From assembly GCA_030248135.1 (NCBI GenBank), contig JASANC010000608.1, positions 1 through 64,000 of the forward strand: a stretch of 64,000 nt of DNA, written 5' to 3'. This DNA is from Theristus sp. LFF4_11 (Eukaryota; Nematoda; Chromadorea; Monhysterida; Xyalidae). Numbering within the stretch: position 1 is the stretch's first letter; every line of letters starts with the position of its first letter. The notes under the pieces were generated by a model that searched no databases, had not been told where the DNA came from, and saw nothing but the letters and a program-made list of their open reading frames with translations. Below, piece after piece: positions 19,801 through 33,293 of the stretch. The position numbers were made by a program, and so were the translations under genes.

Positions 19801-21913
19801 AATTACAGTGAAAAAAGCGAACTTATCGTCTGGCATGAATCAAAAACCTGATTTGTGGCTAATCATGTTCACTTGTAACTTTGATTCCGTTTTTTCTTCT
19901 TTCGCGAGATCTGTTTTCTGAGAAGAACAGTGACAGGTTTAAGGAAGCCTACTGTGCCGAACAACAGAGTTCAAAATTCACTTTTTTCTGTTTTACACAC
20001 TTTCAGACGGTTGACAAACTGAAGACGTTGGTCGGCGAGTCGTCCGACCGAATGATGCAGTTCAAATTGGCGGCCGCGTTTCGTGTCGCCGGTCGATTCC
20101 CGCACGAAGCTGCTGAATTTGCTGAAAATCTGCTGAATTCTGCTGACGAATGTTTCGGGTTCGACGCGGCGCACATGCACGCGTATTATCGATCGGCTTT
20201 GCTGGTTAGTGTGCGCTTGTCAATTTTTTTTCTCCTTTATCATTTGAGAAATTTATCATTTACACTTCTCTGGTATTATGCCGTGCACTGCAGAATAAAA
20301 CTGACTGACTGACTGACTGAGAAGTTCTGCTCTGATGACAGCCAGCACAGTCTGTTTGTGAGATACAGTAATATTGCACGACACGGCCACCACAGACAAA
20401 CACACAGGCAGGCAAATTGTGATCGCGTCTGTGCCTGTGCGTTTGTTTGACTGCGTACAATGCAACATGACTGTTTAAACAAGGTTTTTTTTTGTTGAAA
20501 AAACGGGCTGTTATTAACAGCCGAGCAAGCTGATTGCCTGCATTGTAAATATAAAGCATTGGTTCTGGTTCTTCAAGCATATGCTGGCAGCCAATCAGCG
20601 TGCCAGTCCTTTGAATTCGCCCACTGAAGGGTAAATCTTCGCGCTATTTCGTCGCCTTCAATCTTTCAAAACTGTCAACAAATTCTTTGCACTACACTTT
20701 TCAGGACACCAAATCGCTCTTTACACGCTATCTCTGTCTATCTCAAACTCTATTTTATTATCACGCTTGGTCGCTTTTTGTTCTCGAGAAAAAAAGTCGC
20801 ATTTCGCAAAAAAATACCAGTTGCAACATCTGACAGCTCAGAGACGCTGAGTCCCACGAGTGGCTTCCTGAGCTGAACAGGCGAGCTCCTATGGACCGGG
20901 CAGACTGCAGGGTGACTTTTGACATTTAGGGTTGAGTTTTGCAGTTATTGATACACGGTTTTGAGTTTGATATTGCACTTTTCGAAAAGGGTTCATGGAT
21001 GTAGGGAGCAATCTTCAGTTCAACTACAGAACAGGAGAAGGCAGAGACAAACATTTGAGGCATTCGAAATTTTAGCATTAGTTGCGTTTGTCAGCTTTGT
21101 TTCCATGTGCACTGTATGTGAAATCTTATGTAGGTTATGCAGTTCAGAGCATATTCAGTTGTGTCTTTTTCATGATAAGCCGCACACGAATTCAGTTTTG
21201 ATTAAGAGGTTCCTTTGCCAAAACAAAACGTCAGCATGCATTTCATTTTTCCGCCGGCTCCACATTTCTGTTCGCTTATTTACATACCGTAAAGTCTTGC
21301 ATATAAGACCCCCACCCAAAAGTGGGCAGAGTGTCACACGGCGGGAAACCAAAAATTCAAATTTTTGATTCGGTCAATATTTTCCACCCCGTTTATAAGG
21401 CCCGGACTTCCTAATATTCGCTTCATAAGACCTCCTCCAACTTATAAGGTTGTAACACAAAATTACACTTTTTCAGAAATTTTTGATTTTCAAATTTATA
21501 TAAGGAGACCTTTTATGCAAGACTTTACGGTATGTTCTGTTTGTTCGTTTCTTTCCACGATTGTCTTTGAATTTCCACACACAAAACAGAAATTATCGTC
21601 TCTCCAAAAAAACTCATGAAATCACTGACATTTTATTCCACGTAAATTAACAACAATGTCAACAACAATAAAAAGTGTAAGTTAAATAGAAAAAAAAACT
21701 AAGAAAACCAAAAAAACACTCAAATCATCCTCGCAGATCTACAAACGAGCGGGCGAATCGGCGGCCGTGAAACTGCACGCAAGACTGGTGGCGTTTGTGC
21801 GCATGTGGCTGAAGGCGGGCGGTGTCGCGTGCGCACGGCACCGCTTCGACAGTCTGCAGTTGGCCGCGCCGCACTTGTTCGACGAGATATTGTCACATAT
21901 AAGCAGTGCGTGA
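16832..21913 (+). CDS. SMYD4: SMYD4-like protein-lysine methyltransferase (TPR-MYND-SET)
   Basis: Exons: 16832-17725, 17999-18592, 19067-19396, 20007-20204, 21737-21913. All four introns are phase 0; the product is 730 residues, close to vertebrate SMYD4. A TPR-like helical region (about 55-115, with RRFSDALRHYNLAVRFAP) comes first. The split SET domain follows: an N-terminal part near 205-250, a MYND zinc finger at 252-294 with ordered C..C, C..C, YC..C and H..C ligands, the catalytic NHSCLPN at 471-477, and PGEELLVSYG at 497-506. The post-SET CxCxxC lies at 529-534, and a further CxxC pair comes near 555-575. The C-terminus is helical. The family transfers methyl groups from S-adenosylmethionine to protein lysines. 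Exons 1 and 2 contain five CTGATTGG/CCAATCAG octamers. Introns 3 and 4 each hold a MITE A copy. The start is the first ATG in frame with the TPR. Confidence 0.9.
18897..18941. repeat. (TTTG)n microsatellite
   Basis: TTTG/TTTGT units in intron 2 of the SMYD4-like gene. Confidence 0.9.
19446..19709. mobile_element. MITE A, copy 1 (SMYD4-like intron 3)
   Basis: It ends CCTTATATGCAAGACTTTACGGTA and begins with the diverged inverse TACCGTCTTGCATATAAAG. The internal ACACTCCGCCCACTTTTGGG and GGTTTCCCGCCGTGTGAC are shared with the three other copies. It is inverted relative to them. Confidence 0.85.
20258..20322 (+). mobile_element. non-LTR retroelement 3' tail with (TGAC)n, copy 1
   Basis: ACACTTCTCTGGTATTATGC, then CCGTGCACTGCAGAATAAAA and CTGACTGACTGACTGAC, matches 58866-58922 almost exactly. 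A fixed 3' sequence ending in a short tandem tail is typical of RTE/CR1-like LINEs or their SINEs. Confidence 0.5.
20386..20456. repeat. hairpin repeat I, copy 2
   Basis: CAAACACACAGGCA and TGCCTGTGCGTTTG flank a ~20-base loop, in SMYD4-like intron 4. Confidence 0.5.
21295..21532. mobile_element. MITE A, copy 2 (SMYD4-like intron 4)
   Basis: TACCGTAAAGTCTTGCATAT at the left and ATGCAAGACTTTACGGTA at the right form inverted ends with a TA border. The internal CACCCAAAAGTGGG is shared with the other copies. Confidence 0.85.
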
Positions 21914-24900
21914 AACATCACACCGAATCTCCGGACTCCGATGACCGGTGTCTGGTCAGCAGAGCTAAATTGTCCGGCTCTGAAGATTGTGCACATTACT
22001 GTATATTGAGAACATATTTGATTGAATACCTTCTTACAGTATACGCATCACTGTACACCGTTTTACAGTATACGCATTATTGGCTATGGCTGCATCACTA
22101 TGCATTACAGCATGTTTGTTTAAACGTGTCACGTTTCCCGCAGAATACAGCTCCAAGAAAACATACTTAGCCACAATCACATTGCATGTGCGCTGTTTGA
22201 TTTCAACCAAACCAATCCTTCTTCTTACTATAATTCAAAGTTTTGCATGCTCTGCGTTGTTCTGTATTCTGTGAAAAAATGACAGGTTTCAAATAAACAT
22301 ACTTTAGCATCAACGAATCAGCACGTATTCAACAAATACAAAAAAAACTGTTATGACACTTACGCGCATTTCATCTGTGTCGCCGTATATCTTATTTGAA
22401 TTGGGATTTTCATTTTAAAATAATATTGAATCTGTATATTCACAGTATTTTCAAAATTGAATTTTTTTCGATAACTCAAACGGAGCAACGCTTGGCATTC
22501 ACCTCGTGCCTTAGTGAACTGAATTTAGGGCGCAAACCAACCAAGACATGGGGGTGAACGCGTCAGCGGCTGCTCGAAATGAATTTTATTATTTATTATT
22601 TACCATATTTTACAAATACGTGGACGTATTCATCAATCAATCCAATTTCGAATATTTCAGTTCCGTGTTTATGTGGAATCTCCATTCTCCATTATTTGAT
22701 AAAGGAACTCGATAAAAGGACATCTCAAGCGTTTCCAGCTGGGTATTTCCATTCGAATCACAAAAGAAAATGCAGTTTTCCAGTTGATCATCAGAATCAT
22801 GATTAAGGCACGGCACACATCTCGAGGCAGCATAAAACTAAGCGCATCAAGTAACTGGGAAGTTATTGAGCAAGACAAGAACCACATAAACTTCATGCAA
22901 TACCGTATTTTCTGTTATAGCGAGGTTCGATTAGAAGTTTAGCTTGTAAGTTACAACTTCCACATGCACACATGTACACGGTTTATAACGATCTACACGC
23001 CGCTAATGTCACTGTAAGACACGCTAACTTGATGCTTTGTGTCAGTTGGGCACCGGGACCGGGAACATTTGAAACCCAATGCGCACGGAGTACGGTATCA
23101 GCAGTAATGGGTCTCAACACTATCCATTGAAAGAGTCATTGAAAAATATAAGAGGCGATAATAAAAGAATATAAAACGCAGAGAAAACAAATTTTTTTTG
23201 TTATAGTGCTGTTTCCAAAAAGTTCGTGTACGCTTTTACAGTAAGACGGATCGTGTCGAGACCGAACTCCAATACAGTACACTCATTGTACTTCACAAAA
23301 GAGCTCAGAGTGCGAGAGCTCACTGTGCGAGACTGCATCGAGGCGACACACATGCTCTGCTTGTTTCTGCAATTTTCTCCGTTTGTGAACGATCGATAAA
23401 TGAAACTTTTGCGTCCTGGAGAAAACGTGCCGTTCTTGTCAGAGTTGCCAGTGAATGGCAACTACTCTGCGCGCTTTAAAGTTTCTGTCACCGGAAAACG
23501 CAACTTTGACAAATTAAAAACACAGACCTCAGTGATGGTTGCCATAAAACTCAAGCGCGCGCAAATTCAAAATTCTGCGTTTTGAAACAGAGCCGAAAGA
23601 CACAGACCATAGAAAAAATGCCTAAAATGGCAATTTTTTTGGTTGTACATACGATACTGCTCTAATATGTCAATCCCGAAACTTTTCCTTTTAGAGTTTT
23701 GCATTTCTGTTGTTTATGAGCATGGTTCACTGGTTGTCAGTGCGTTAGTCGGCAAATTCATTTAATTTGAGTAGAAAATGACAGATACATGAAGCCAATG
23801 TCATGTCCATGAGGTGGGCTGGGCAGATGTCGTGACACGCGCACGTCATATGACACCGGACGTAAACGTGAATGCATGCTAAAAACACGTCGGTATCTAT
23901 TGTTTTAAAAGGTGTCACAAAGATGCGAATATTACGAAGACTGGTGGTTTTGAACTTCTAATAGACCATTAGACAATCGATTTTCTGAGATCAACCTGTC
24001 TTCATCACTGACAAAAAGTACAAATGAATTTGTTGTTTTATGAAATCAACATTTCTGTTAAAATCAACGGTTTTTATTAACACCGGACCGCGCGATAAGT
24101 ATTTTTATTTTTTTTTGGTATCATATTAGAATGAAAGTGAAAAAGCACACCCGAAGTAAACCGAAACAACTAGAAAACTAAACGAGGCCAGACTATAAAG
24201 CCAAACTCAAGAAGACAGAATATTAGTTCCTCAAGCGAAACCGAAATAAATGCGGAGTTATACTGGCGAGCAAATTATGAGCGACGAACGAGCAGATGCT
24301 TGTTGAAAATGGGAAACCACTCAATGAAGAGCGATGGAGAGAATGAAGCGAAACAACTCGCGTGTATTGAACCAAAAGAAAGCAGCAGCAATGAGCAAAC
24401 TGAAAACTGAACAATGACTTTCAGGCGAATTCAGACAACCTATATATAGTGCGCTTTTGGCAATGCCATCTGCCATGGGGACACACATGCGTGCATCTGT
24501 GCGCGGTTGTATAGTGTCTTCGGCTATAGGCACTCTCTTTAGCACATGGTGTTTCGTGCGCGCGCGGGTATTTTCGAAAAATCATGTGTCTGCACGTGTG
24601 TTTTGTAGATGTCTTCTTGTGTTCTTTGTTTGGCTGGTGTATACATGGACAAGCAAAACAACAAGCATGTCAGAACAATCGTTGCAAAGTGACAAGTGAT
24701 ATTTGCGACAATTTTGGAAGTCGGGGCATTTTTTGATTCTCTGATCGGAAAACTGTTCCAAAGACGTGACGGATCCAGGAAAAATTCCCAGATCGGGTAT
24801 TACGCTGAGAAAAATGTCCGGTGGCGTGTCCCGCGTTGTGTCCTGTATGTCGCAAGCGATTTCCTGAGAATAAAAATGGGTTCCGAGAACTTCTGTTCTG

Positions 24901-27900
24901 TTTCCAGTTCTGCCTGGTGTCCGTCGCACTGGCAAGCCACGGTGCACCGCGATCTGCGTCTACCGGGCGAGGGAAACCGCAAACAGCGAACTTCAAGTAT
25001 TGATTGATCCTTTCAGTCTCCAAGATGAACTTCTCACGTTAAAATTCTCAAATTATTTCCACTGTTTTCGAATTTTGCTGGTGGTTCGGTCCCGGCTGCG
25101 AAAACGCTGCGCTTCGCATTCGCAGTGCTGATTGATTGGTCGTCTAACCAGTATGCCGCCAATCAGTGAGCACAAAAAAAACAATGTCAACTCAATCCAA
25201 AACCAAAATTGTGTTGCGTCTCAAAATAATTTTCCAACAGTAAAAAACGCCGAATCGAGACTTAGCACCTTGCAACCTGCAACCAGTGAAAACACACATC
25301 TCACATGTCTCAGTGACATGTGCAATCATATATGTAGCACGTTTGTCGAGGCGTTATGTTCAGTTTCTGGCGGGGCCCTAAGCAGACCAACAACAACACA
25401 ACACTGATGAGTATCAGCAGAGAAAAAAGGCATTTTCTAACGCGTCGTCTCCGGCCTGTCCACTGTCCGAAACAACCCGAGACACAGACATGCTGCTACC
25501 GTGGCGAATTGTGACCTTGACAGCGTGTGACGACGATACAACGCGTGTGTGTGTCGTCTGTGTGTTTTTGTCTCATGAATAATGAATTGTATGGTACTCT
25601 CGCTGCGATACAATACGCCCCATACCCGCCTAAAGGGGTCATAACAGAACCGATATAGAGTGCGTCCAGATGTTTCCCATGACCCCGTAAACCGGGAGCG
25701 AGAGGGAATTAGGCGGGGGGGCACATTTAGCAGAGGGTGGACAGTGGCCATTCGGACGATTTTGCGCGAATTTTGTCGAAAATGGTGGATTGTCGCGACA
25801 GCAGCAGACACCATGAATTACGGTAGCGCGGTCGTAACGGGTCTTGACACGATCTGGTTGGAGTCGGATCAAAGTAGGGTGTGCGTGAAATTGGAAATAC
25901 TGTATGTAGACGTCTCCAAGCCATGGCAATCTGTGAATAGTGGCCAGTGTCGCTGCATTGAGTCAAGAAATTTTGTTATTTCAATCCGAGATTTGACCGG
26001 AGATGATACGGTATGGATACGGTAAGTACAGTGAGTCATTTTTGTTTCACATTACAACTGATGACCTTTATCTTCTTTCCACACGCATGCATAATCCGAA
26101 AATAAGAACAACAAAACAGCAGATGTTTGCGCATTCAAAATGCTGGTGCCTCATGGTGTGATACACTCACGGCATATTATCTTGAAAAGCATGCAAAAAT
26201 CCGCCTCGATATAAATGAATGGTTGGTGGGGCACCACGACTGGTGTATCTTCAGGGTGTAATAGAATCATTAGCTACCAAAAATGAAACAACGACATTTG
26301 AGGAGAGATAAAAAAATTCAGAAAACTATCACGACAGAAATTTTTACAAACGGTACGGTGATCTACCATATCAGGTGTCATGTCATCAAAAATCATTTGA
26401 CTGCGGAAAAGAATGGTTGCGCGTTTTTCACAGATTTACCACTCGAAGTGATCCCGTAGATCTGAGTCTATCCCACGCGGTGAGTCTGCTCTGCAATAAC
26501 TGTAGAATACATAAAGAAACGATCGCGTTGAGACCCAGTACCGTATACTCAAGGGCTCAAGATTGCAAAAGGACGGGAACTCAGATGCAGAATTTTAGGG
26601 CGCAATATCTTAATGAGACCATTGGATTAATGAGTGACCTTCGCGGCAAAACCGTGAAAATTGACAGCGTTCTTCAAAAAGGAGTGTCACGGTGCACCAT
26701 TCTGTGGAAAGCAATGCAAAAATTCACAGATGGTCACCGCTCATGAGCCTTTCGAAAGCGGATTTTGTTTATTGTTCAGAATTTCAAACGGGCTAGTATT
26801 CTTTACAACCCCAAACCGTTGTTGTGACATTCTGAATTTTGGAGTGTGCCCGGATTTATTTTTTAGGGGAGCGTTGAAGAGGTCCGTTTCGAAGTTTGGT
26901 TTGTTTTGTTCGCAACAAGTGTGGAAGGATTCTTCATTCACAAAGCAAAAAAGCGTAGTAAGACAATAATCATAAACAGTGTTAAACCTCAACAACCGAA
27001 ATCAAACAAAAACTGACGGGTTTTCAACTAAATTCGCCGCACATCTCTCCTTGTTTTAGCCCCGCCCCCTTGTTTTCGCAATTTTCTATGCCCATTTCAG
27101 CTGTTGAGTTTCATTTCTCAGACAAAGTTTTGTTCATTGATTTGAAAATCTATCAGAGATGCTCTGAAACACACGTAAAAGCGGCGCGTAATTTGAAAAT
27201 AAATTTTCTAGACAGTGCACAAAAAACACTGAAATGCACGCAGGAAAATTCAAGTGAAAATGCATGTGGACTGATGTTAACTGGATTGGGAGTGGTTTGT
27301 CGATTGATTGTTGTCAAAAGGGAGTTGCAGTTTGGAATTCCTGGTGTTTTGCTGAGGCAACCAACAATTGAATTATGTTTCTTGGATTGAACATTTTGGG
27401 ATCACAAAACCATGCACGTACCATTGAAAAACAAAACACAACCAGAAGCTTGATGAATTGAAAGTTGAACCCGTAACTTTGTGTTGCTGTTTTGTTTGTG
27501 TTATTTTTTCAGTGCCGAATACAAGTGAAGCAGTGTTCGTTTTGTAACCACATTAGCTTCTTCAAAGAAGTGGGTGGGCTTACTTTTTCGTTTGAAGTGC
27601 CGAAAAATCAAAAACAATCATATTAGGCATGACTTGTAAAACTAATTCCGTTAATCTTTGCAAGTTAAAGAAATATCGAGTTTTCCAGGAGGAAAATTCT
27701 TTCCATGAAGAAGAAAGCTGCTTGTTCAAGTCATTTTTGATTTTTTTGGCGCGCGATCACAATCACAGGCCGATTTGTCACAATTATCGTGCTTTAACCA
27801 GACCGTTTAAAGCCAATTACATCGTGTGCCATTTTATCAATCCCATTGACTTTTACGGATAGAAATCACAGCAACAACAATAACAAGCTCTTTTAAATTA

Positions 27901-28468
27901 TTCAACAATTCGACAAAAGTAAGTGTCGTTGCGACATGCATTTCGCTTCTGTCTGATGAGAAAATTGTCCTTCCGGACAAAATGTTGTCCCGTTTCAGTG
28001 CGAAAAACTTTCACGTTCTACACAGTCAATCATTCATTGTGCGGTTCCCTATCATTAGCACGTTGCGTTTGTTGTGACCAACAGATGCAATTTCTTCTCA
28101 ATTTTTCAGTCACCAGTGACTGAGTATTCAAACCAATTCAAACATTCGTGTGTTTCATTCAAGTTCAGGTGTGGTTTAGAGCGCTATGATCAAGTCGTAC
28201 AGTATACTTCTTTAAACCTGTCCCTTTTTAGCAGGACACGGAACCCGCGAAACTTTGAATAAAAGAGAAATGAACCACAATCGGGTTTGTTCGTGGAATG
28301 AAGAGCCCATTTTTTGTGGCGAATCATGTACGTACTTTTTTAATCTGGTGCCGTTACTTCTTCTTTCACGGGTTTTGTTGTGCTAAAAAGATGACAGGCT
28401 TAAAAAACATACTGTAGGTGCCCAAAAGAAACTTTTATTAGAATTCGTTTTTCTTTTGTTTCTTCCAG
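21914..28468. other. 6.5-kb intergenic region without a recognised gene
   Basis: I found no frame with a known domain and no chain of in-phase exons. CCAATCAG lies at about 25159. AATAAA at about 22294, 380 bases past the SMYD4-like stop, could be its polyadenylation signal. A TATATATA run at about 24440 could belong to an unseen promoter. Confidence 0.4.
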
Positions 28469-28484
28469 ATATACGCGAAAAGAC

Positions 28485-30714
28485 ATGATCTACCGGCCGG
28501 AAATGAGTCCCACGCAAAGGTTCGCCGTCGATGAAGCGCTGAAACGCCAGTCGGCAATCGAGGCCGGCGAACGCGTCGGTGAAATTCTATACTCCATTGG
28601 ACACTCGGCCAATGTTGCGGAATCGATCGTGCAGGGACTGTCGCGCTTGGAGGTGAAAGCGGCTCCGATGTCTGAAGACAGTCCATTACAAATCGGCCAT
28701 AAACACTGGATAAATGGTTACACAGAGTCGTAATAGTCAAACACACTAGCACAAACGCTGCAAATATCGTGTGTGTGTATGTGTGCATTGAAGACTCTGC
28801 AACATCCACTGTGTTATTAGACCGTTTTCAGACACCACTTTTTTAACAAAAGTAACCATCTAAATCTCGTTATATGTATCCCATTATTATCGATATACAA
28901 TGTATTTATGTTGCATGAACAAATAGGCCAGGTCCTCGCTATATGCTGTTTTTTTCGAATGAGCAACATATAACGAGCATTCATGTCATTTTATGTCGTG
29001 TTTTATGTCACACGACATGGAAACAGCATGAAATGCAGTTTTTTCTGTTTCTCGCTGGGCCCTCGACGGTACCCCACACCAAACCGCAACAAACAGAGAC
29101 AAAAAACCCGCAACACCCGAAAATTCACACCCCGGCACACAGATCTACCTGCTAGCGCTGGTGATCGTGTGCTACGTTTGGACGTTGCTCGGGCTTGCCG
29201 CTCTCCTGTACTTTTTCGTCGTACAACGTCAACCGTTGCGCGTCAGCAAATGCAAAGTGAACGCACTGAAACAACAACAGCAACAGTTGAGCAGTTCACC
29301 GCTCGATCACCATCAGCAACAACAATTACAACGGAATGGCAACGCTAATTACGCCATGATGATTCCGGCGAAATTGACCACGTCAGCTGACCGGATGACC
29401 AATCACCAGAAACCGCGACAATCGGCGGCCTCAATCAGCCGGACGCTGATGCAGGTTGGTTTGAAGTTTTGAAGTTTTGAAGATTTGAAGTTTTGAAGTT
29501 TTGAAGTTTTTTGAAGAAAACAGTGATCACAAAATTCGGAGCGGCAGAGAATGCAGTGGCTTGGACGTGATCTATTGAGCTATTTTGCTCAAACAGAAGC
29601 TATGCTGATTGGTTGTAGCTGACTCCTCCCACGTCTCGCTTTCTTTCGAGAGCGAGCTACTCAGAAAACGTTGCCACTAATTTGGCTACCATATTAGTTA
29701 TTGGCGAGAAGATTATGCACATTTGGTTTTTACGAGCAGCAACACTAACAGCAACTTTGGCTTAGGCTTAGGCTTAGGCTTAGGTTTAGACTTAGACTTA
29801 GGCTTAGGCTTATGCTTAGGCTTAGGCTTAGGCTTAGGTTTTGGCTTTGGCTTAGGCTTAGACTTAGGCTTAGACTTAGGTTTAGGCTTATGCTTAGGCT
29901 TAGGCTTAGGCTTAGGCTCAGGCTTAGGCTTAGGCTTAGGCTTAGGCTTAGGCTTAGGCTTAGGCTTAGGCTTAGGCTCAGTCTTAGGCTCAGTCTTAGG
30001 ATTTGGCTTAGGCTTAGGCTTAGGTTTTGGCTTAGGCTTAGGCTTAGACTTAGGCTTAGACTAAGGTTTCGGCTTAGGCTTAGGATTAGGCTCAGGCTTA
30101 GGCTTAGGCTTAGGCTTAGGCTTAGGCTTAGGCTTAGGCTTAGGCTTAGGCTTAGGCTCAGGCTTAGGCTTAGGCTTAGGCTTAGGCTTAGGCTTAGGCT
30201 TAAGCTATTGTTGTCAATTGTTGATAGCAACGACGTTTTTTGGAGTGACACACCAAACGTGACGCAACTAGTATCAGCGGTTTTTATTTGTTTGTTTCCA
30301 GCACAAAGTCTCATCAAAAGCTCGTTCGCAAGTTGCGCAGGCAGACCAGCGGGAACTGGCTGGTCAAGGCAATTTGCAACCAGAACAACAACAGCAACAC
30401 GACGTTGTTGGCTTCGGTCGCCTGCATCGACATGTAAGCCGGTTTCAAAGTTCCTGATTTCATTTGTGAAATTGATTGAACTCTCTCTCTCTCTGGTTAG
30501 ATATTTTTATCGGTTTATGGATTTTCCATCTGATTTCAAGGCATTCCGCCGCTCGAAGCGTATGCACACGGTCGCCAGTAGCAGCAGCACCGTCGAACGC
30601 CAGCAGCAGCAAACGCAATCGAAGGCGCCTGCTGCTTCGAACGCGGACAAATCCGACAGCGAAGGGCGACCGCACGCCGATCAGGCGTTACTGATCCCGC
30701 CGGAGATGATCTGA
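28485..30714 (+). CDS. single-pass membrane protein, possibly KCNE/MPS-like; four exons
   Basis: Exons: 28485-28652 (the exon's acceptor is at 28468), 29143-29454, 30302-30433, 30541-30714. All introns are phase 0; the product is 261 residues. The first 56 residues form a predicted amphipathic helix without a signal peptide and end GLSRLE. Residues 57-83 are one membrane segment ([20 protein letters not shown]...). A basic stretch and a Gln/Ser-rich, low-complexity tail follow, ending PPEMI. The paralogue at 40323 shares the layout: helix, (R)(L/M)E(I/V)Y junction, one membrane span, basic residues, poly-Gln tail. A short N-terminus, one span with a following basic cluster and a soluble tail resemble KCNE and nematode MPS potassium-channel beta subunits, but sequence identity is too weak to be sure. 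The frame is open up to the 28468 acceptor, so an upstream coding exon is possible. Confidence 0.7.
29461..29516. repeat. (TTTTGAAG)n 8-bp repeat at an intron donor
   Basis: About six imperfect TTTTGAAG units start within 10 bases of the 3' end of exon 2 of the membrane-protein gene. Confidence 0.85.
29758..30203 (+). repeat. interstitial telomeric repeat (TTAGGC)n
   Basis: About 74 hexamers read GGCTTA on the plus strand, i.e. TTAGGC, the nematode telomere repeat. Variants (TTAGAC, TTATGC, TTTGGC, TCAGGC) are scattered, so the block is not freshly added. It fills the middle of intron 2 of the membrane-protein gene. Long frames through it are compositional only. Confidence 0.95.
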
Positions 30715-32964
30715 GTAGTTTAGCATTTATACGAACGATTGTAGTTTGATGTTACCGATATTTCATTCGACTGATTTTGTTTGCAGCTCGTTGATTGGTT
30801 GAATTTGAATGTACTGTATTGACTGGACTGTCAATGTGTTGACTCGACGCCAATGTGCGTCGTCGACCAACAAATCTACGAACGAAACGATTTTTGTACA
30901 AAACGTGTCTCGGTTTGTGTTTGCGTTTTAATCAAACGTTCCTTTCGTTTCCAGCTTTTGCAGCTGCTGCTTTTCTGTGTTAGAATTAGCGTGAATTATT
31001 GCAACAGTTTGTTACAATATAGCATGAACATCACAATATGTGCGAGGAAGAAAAAACTGTTAAAATATTGCAACTGATGGATAAGACATTTGTGTGGCGA
31101 CTAGCTACAAACGACGGTTTTGTGTCTGCAAAGTGTGTTCAACATTCACAAGTACACATTTGGTCGTTAAGACAGGGGAAATAACAGAATTTCGCGTCGA
31201 ATAAGAATCTCTGGGATAAAAAATACCGAATCTACCCAGAATTTTAGCATCGTAGACATACAGCCAATCATCCGATACTCCAATATCTAAAAACAACAAC
31301 TAACCAGCTTATCCCTATTACCTGAAACTGTCTGTCCACACTGATGGCATGTTGGATTTCATTAGGTACAAATAAAAATTGCAGGCCACTTTGCGCAGGC
31401 GATAAGCTGAGACACAATTACAGTAGTACAACTGTGAAATTTTAAAGAGCCGACAAAAATTTACTTTCAATAATTTGCTTTTAGCCTCACATTCGCACAA
31501 CCACCAGACCCGTTCAAACAACATCAATGACAGCCTCTCTCAATTTTTGTTTACTTGAAATAGAATCACAGCGTTCTCACAAATCCGGTAAACTTCTGGT
31601 GAAAACCTGCTCGCGCCTGAATAATCTTCAGGATAATCGCCTGCACGTTTTTTTTCTAGCTGAAATTTGATTAAAATTAGCCAACATATGTACACACAAC
31701 CGTCAGGAAGACAACAAGACACGATACATATAGAATCGCTCTTTGTGAGACGCAATAAACCTGACATTAACAGAACACACATCATGGAAATGGGTTTTGA
31801 TGATGAGGCTGATATATCGCATTGAACAGCTTATATCAGCTAACGTCACATGGTGCTAATATGCGAGCCGGCTTTGGACGCCTTATATCATATGAAGATA
31901 GTGTGTTCCAAAGAAGTTTTATGTTTGTTTTCAACAGATCTTGCATGCATTCAACCATCTGTTGCGGTTTATAAAGTATATATACACAGTCAGTTACACA
32001 GCAAAGAAAGGCAATTGGGATCGATTCAAATGCGGAAGTTTAGGATTTTCGCCCGCATATCTTAAGGGCTTCTAGGCTTCAGAAAAGTCGAAAAATGTTT
32101 TCTTCATCACTTATTCACACCGCGATAAACGTTTTCTGATTCTTTTGAAAAAAACGTTTTTTTGCGTGTTTCTTCGCAGAGCCGCACCAATATTTTGAAA
32201 CAATCTGTGCCTTCTATCATATCAGTATGTGACCGGAAAATCAACATGCTGCAATCAGCATTTGAGTACAATTTTGCACATTTAAAAAAATGTAGCCAAT
32301 CACAGCGTGTGACGCAATTATTCACGAATTGTAGAACACGTGATTCAACTCAAATAAATTCGTTTGAATGGAAGTACTGTACCAGTAAAGCACACACGTA
32401 AAACGCCACTATTTTCAATTTAGCACGATTTCGGTGTGTCGAAAAGCTACCGACTGTATATACCAGAGACGTGATTGCGAATGTATGTGGTTTGTTGGTG
32501 TGTGCCGTTTGTTATTAGTTGCGTGTTTTTGTCTTTTGAGAAACCGCTTTTTCGCTTTTCGTTCACGGTTAGCAGATACGCGAAACTTGGCTTCCATTTG
32601 GTCCCACTCACTCTCTCAGACGCACAGTCTCGTTTCGGTTCTGCTGGCTAAACTATTTTAGACGGCCAGAAAACACGTTCTTTTATGCTATTAGGCCTGC
32701 CGCAAATGCGACCGTTTGCTTGATGTTAACGTTGTTTTGTAATCAGAGCTTGGCGCTATATAGCTTCGTCGAAGGAGTCGAAATAGTTTTGGCCTCAAAG
32801 ATGCCGTTTATCTTCCAATAGACGTTTGCGGCTACGTTTTTTGTTGTTTGCGCTTTCCTTGCACGCTTATTTTCTGTTTTTCATCTTTGCATAATGCAGA
32901 TTAATATGTGTCGCAAGTTGACCAACAAAAAATTGTCATTTTTATGAGAATTATATGCATATGT
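30715..32964. other. intergenic stretch
   Basis: No gene recognised. The first part would be the 3' UTR of the membrane-protein gene. Confidence 0.4.
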
Positions 32965-33293
32965 GTGTGCATGGCATGCATGCATGCATGCAAGCATGCA
33001 CGCACGCACTCACGCACGCACGCACACACGTACTCACGCACGCACGCACGCACTCACGCACTCACGCACGTACGCACGCACGCACGCATACACGCACGTA
33101 CATACGCACGCACGCATGCATGCACGCACAAAAGCACGCACGCACGCACACACGCTAGTATGCACGCACGCATTCACGCACACACACATGTACGCACAAA
33201 CGCACACACGCACGTACGCACGCACGCATGCATGCACGCACAAAAGCACGCAAGCACGACTTATGCACGCACGCACGCACGCACGCACGAAAT
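32965..33293. repeat. (CACG/CATG)n microsatellite
   Basis: A ~330-bp run of ACGC/ATGC tetranucleotides with interruptions. Arg/Thr/His-repeat frames in it have no coding support. Confidence 0.95.

Noticed and set aside
26375..26746. 123-codon plus ORF
   Set aside because: No domain, no coding-like composition and no splice partners.
29723..30714. Leu/Gly- and Arg/Leu-repeat ORFs of 113-300 codons
   Set aside because: They are translations of the TTAGGC telomeric array. The real coding in this region is limited to the spliced exons of the membrane-protein gene.
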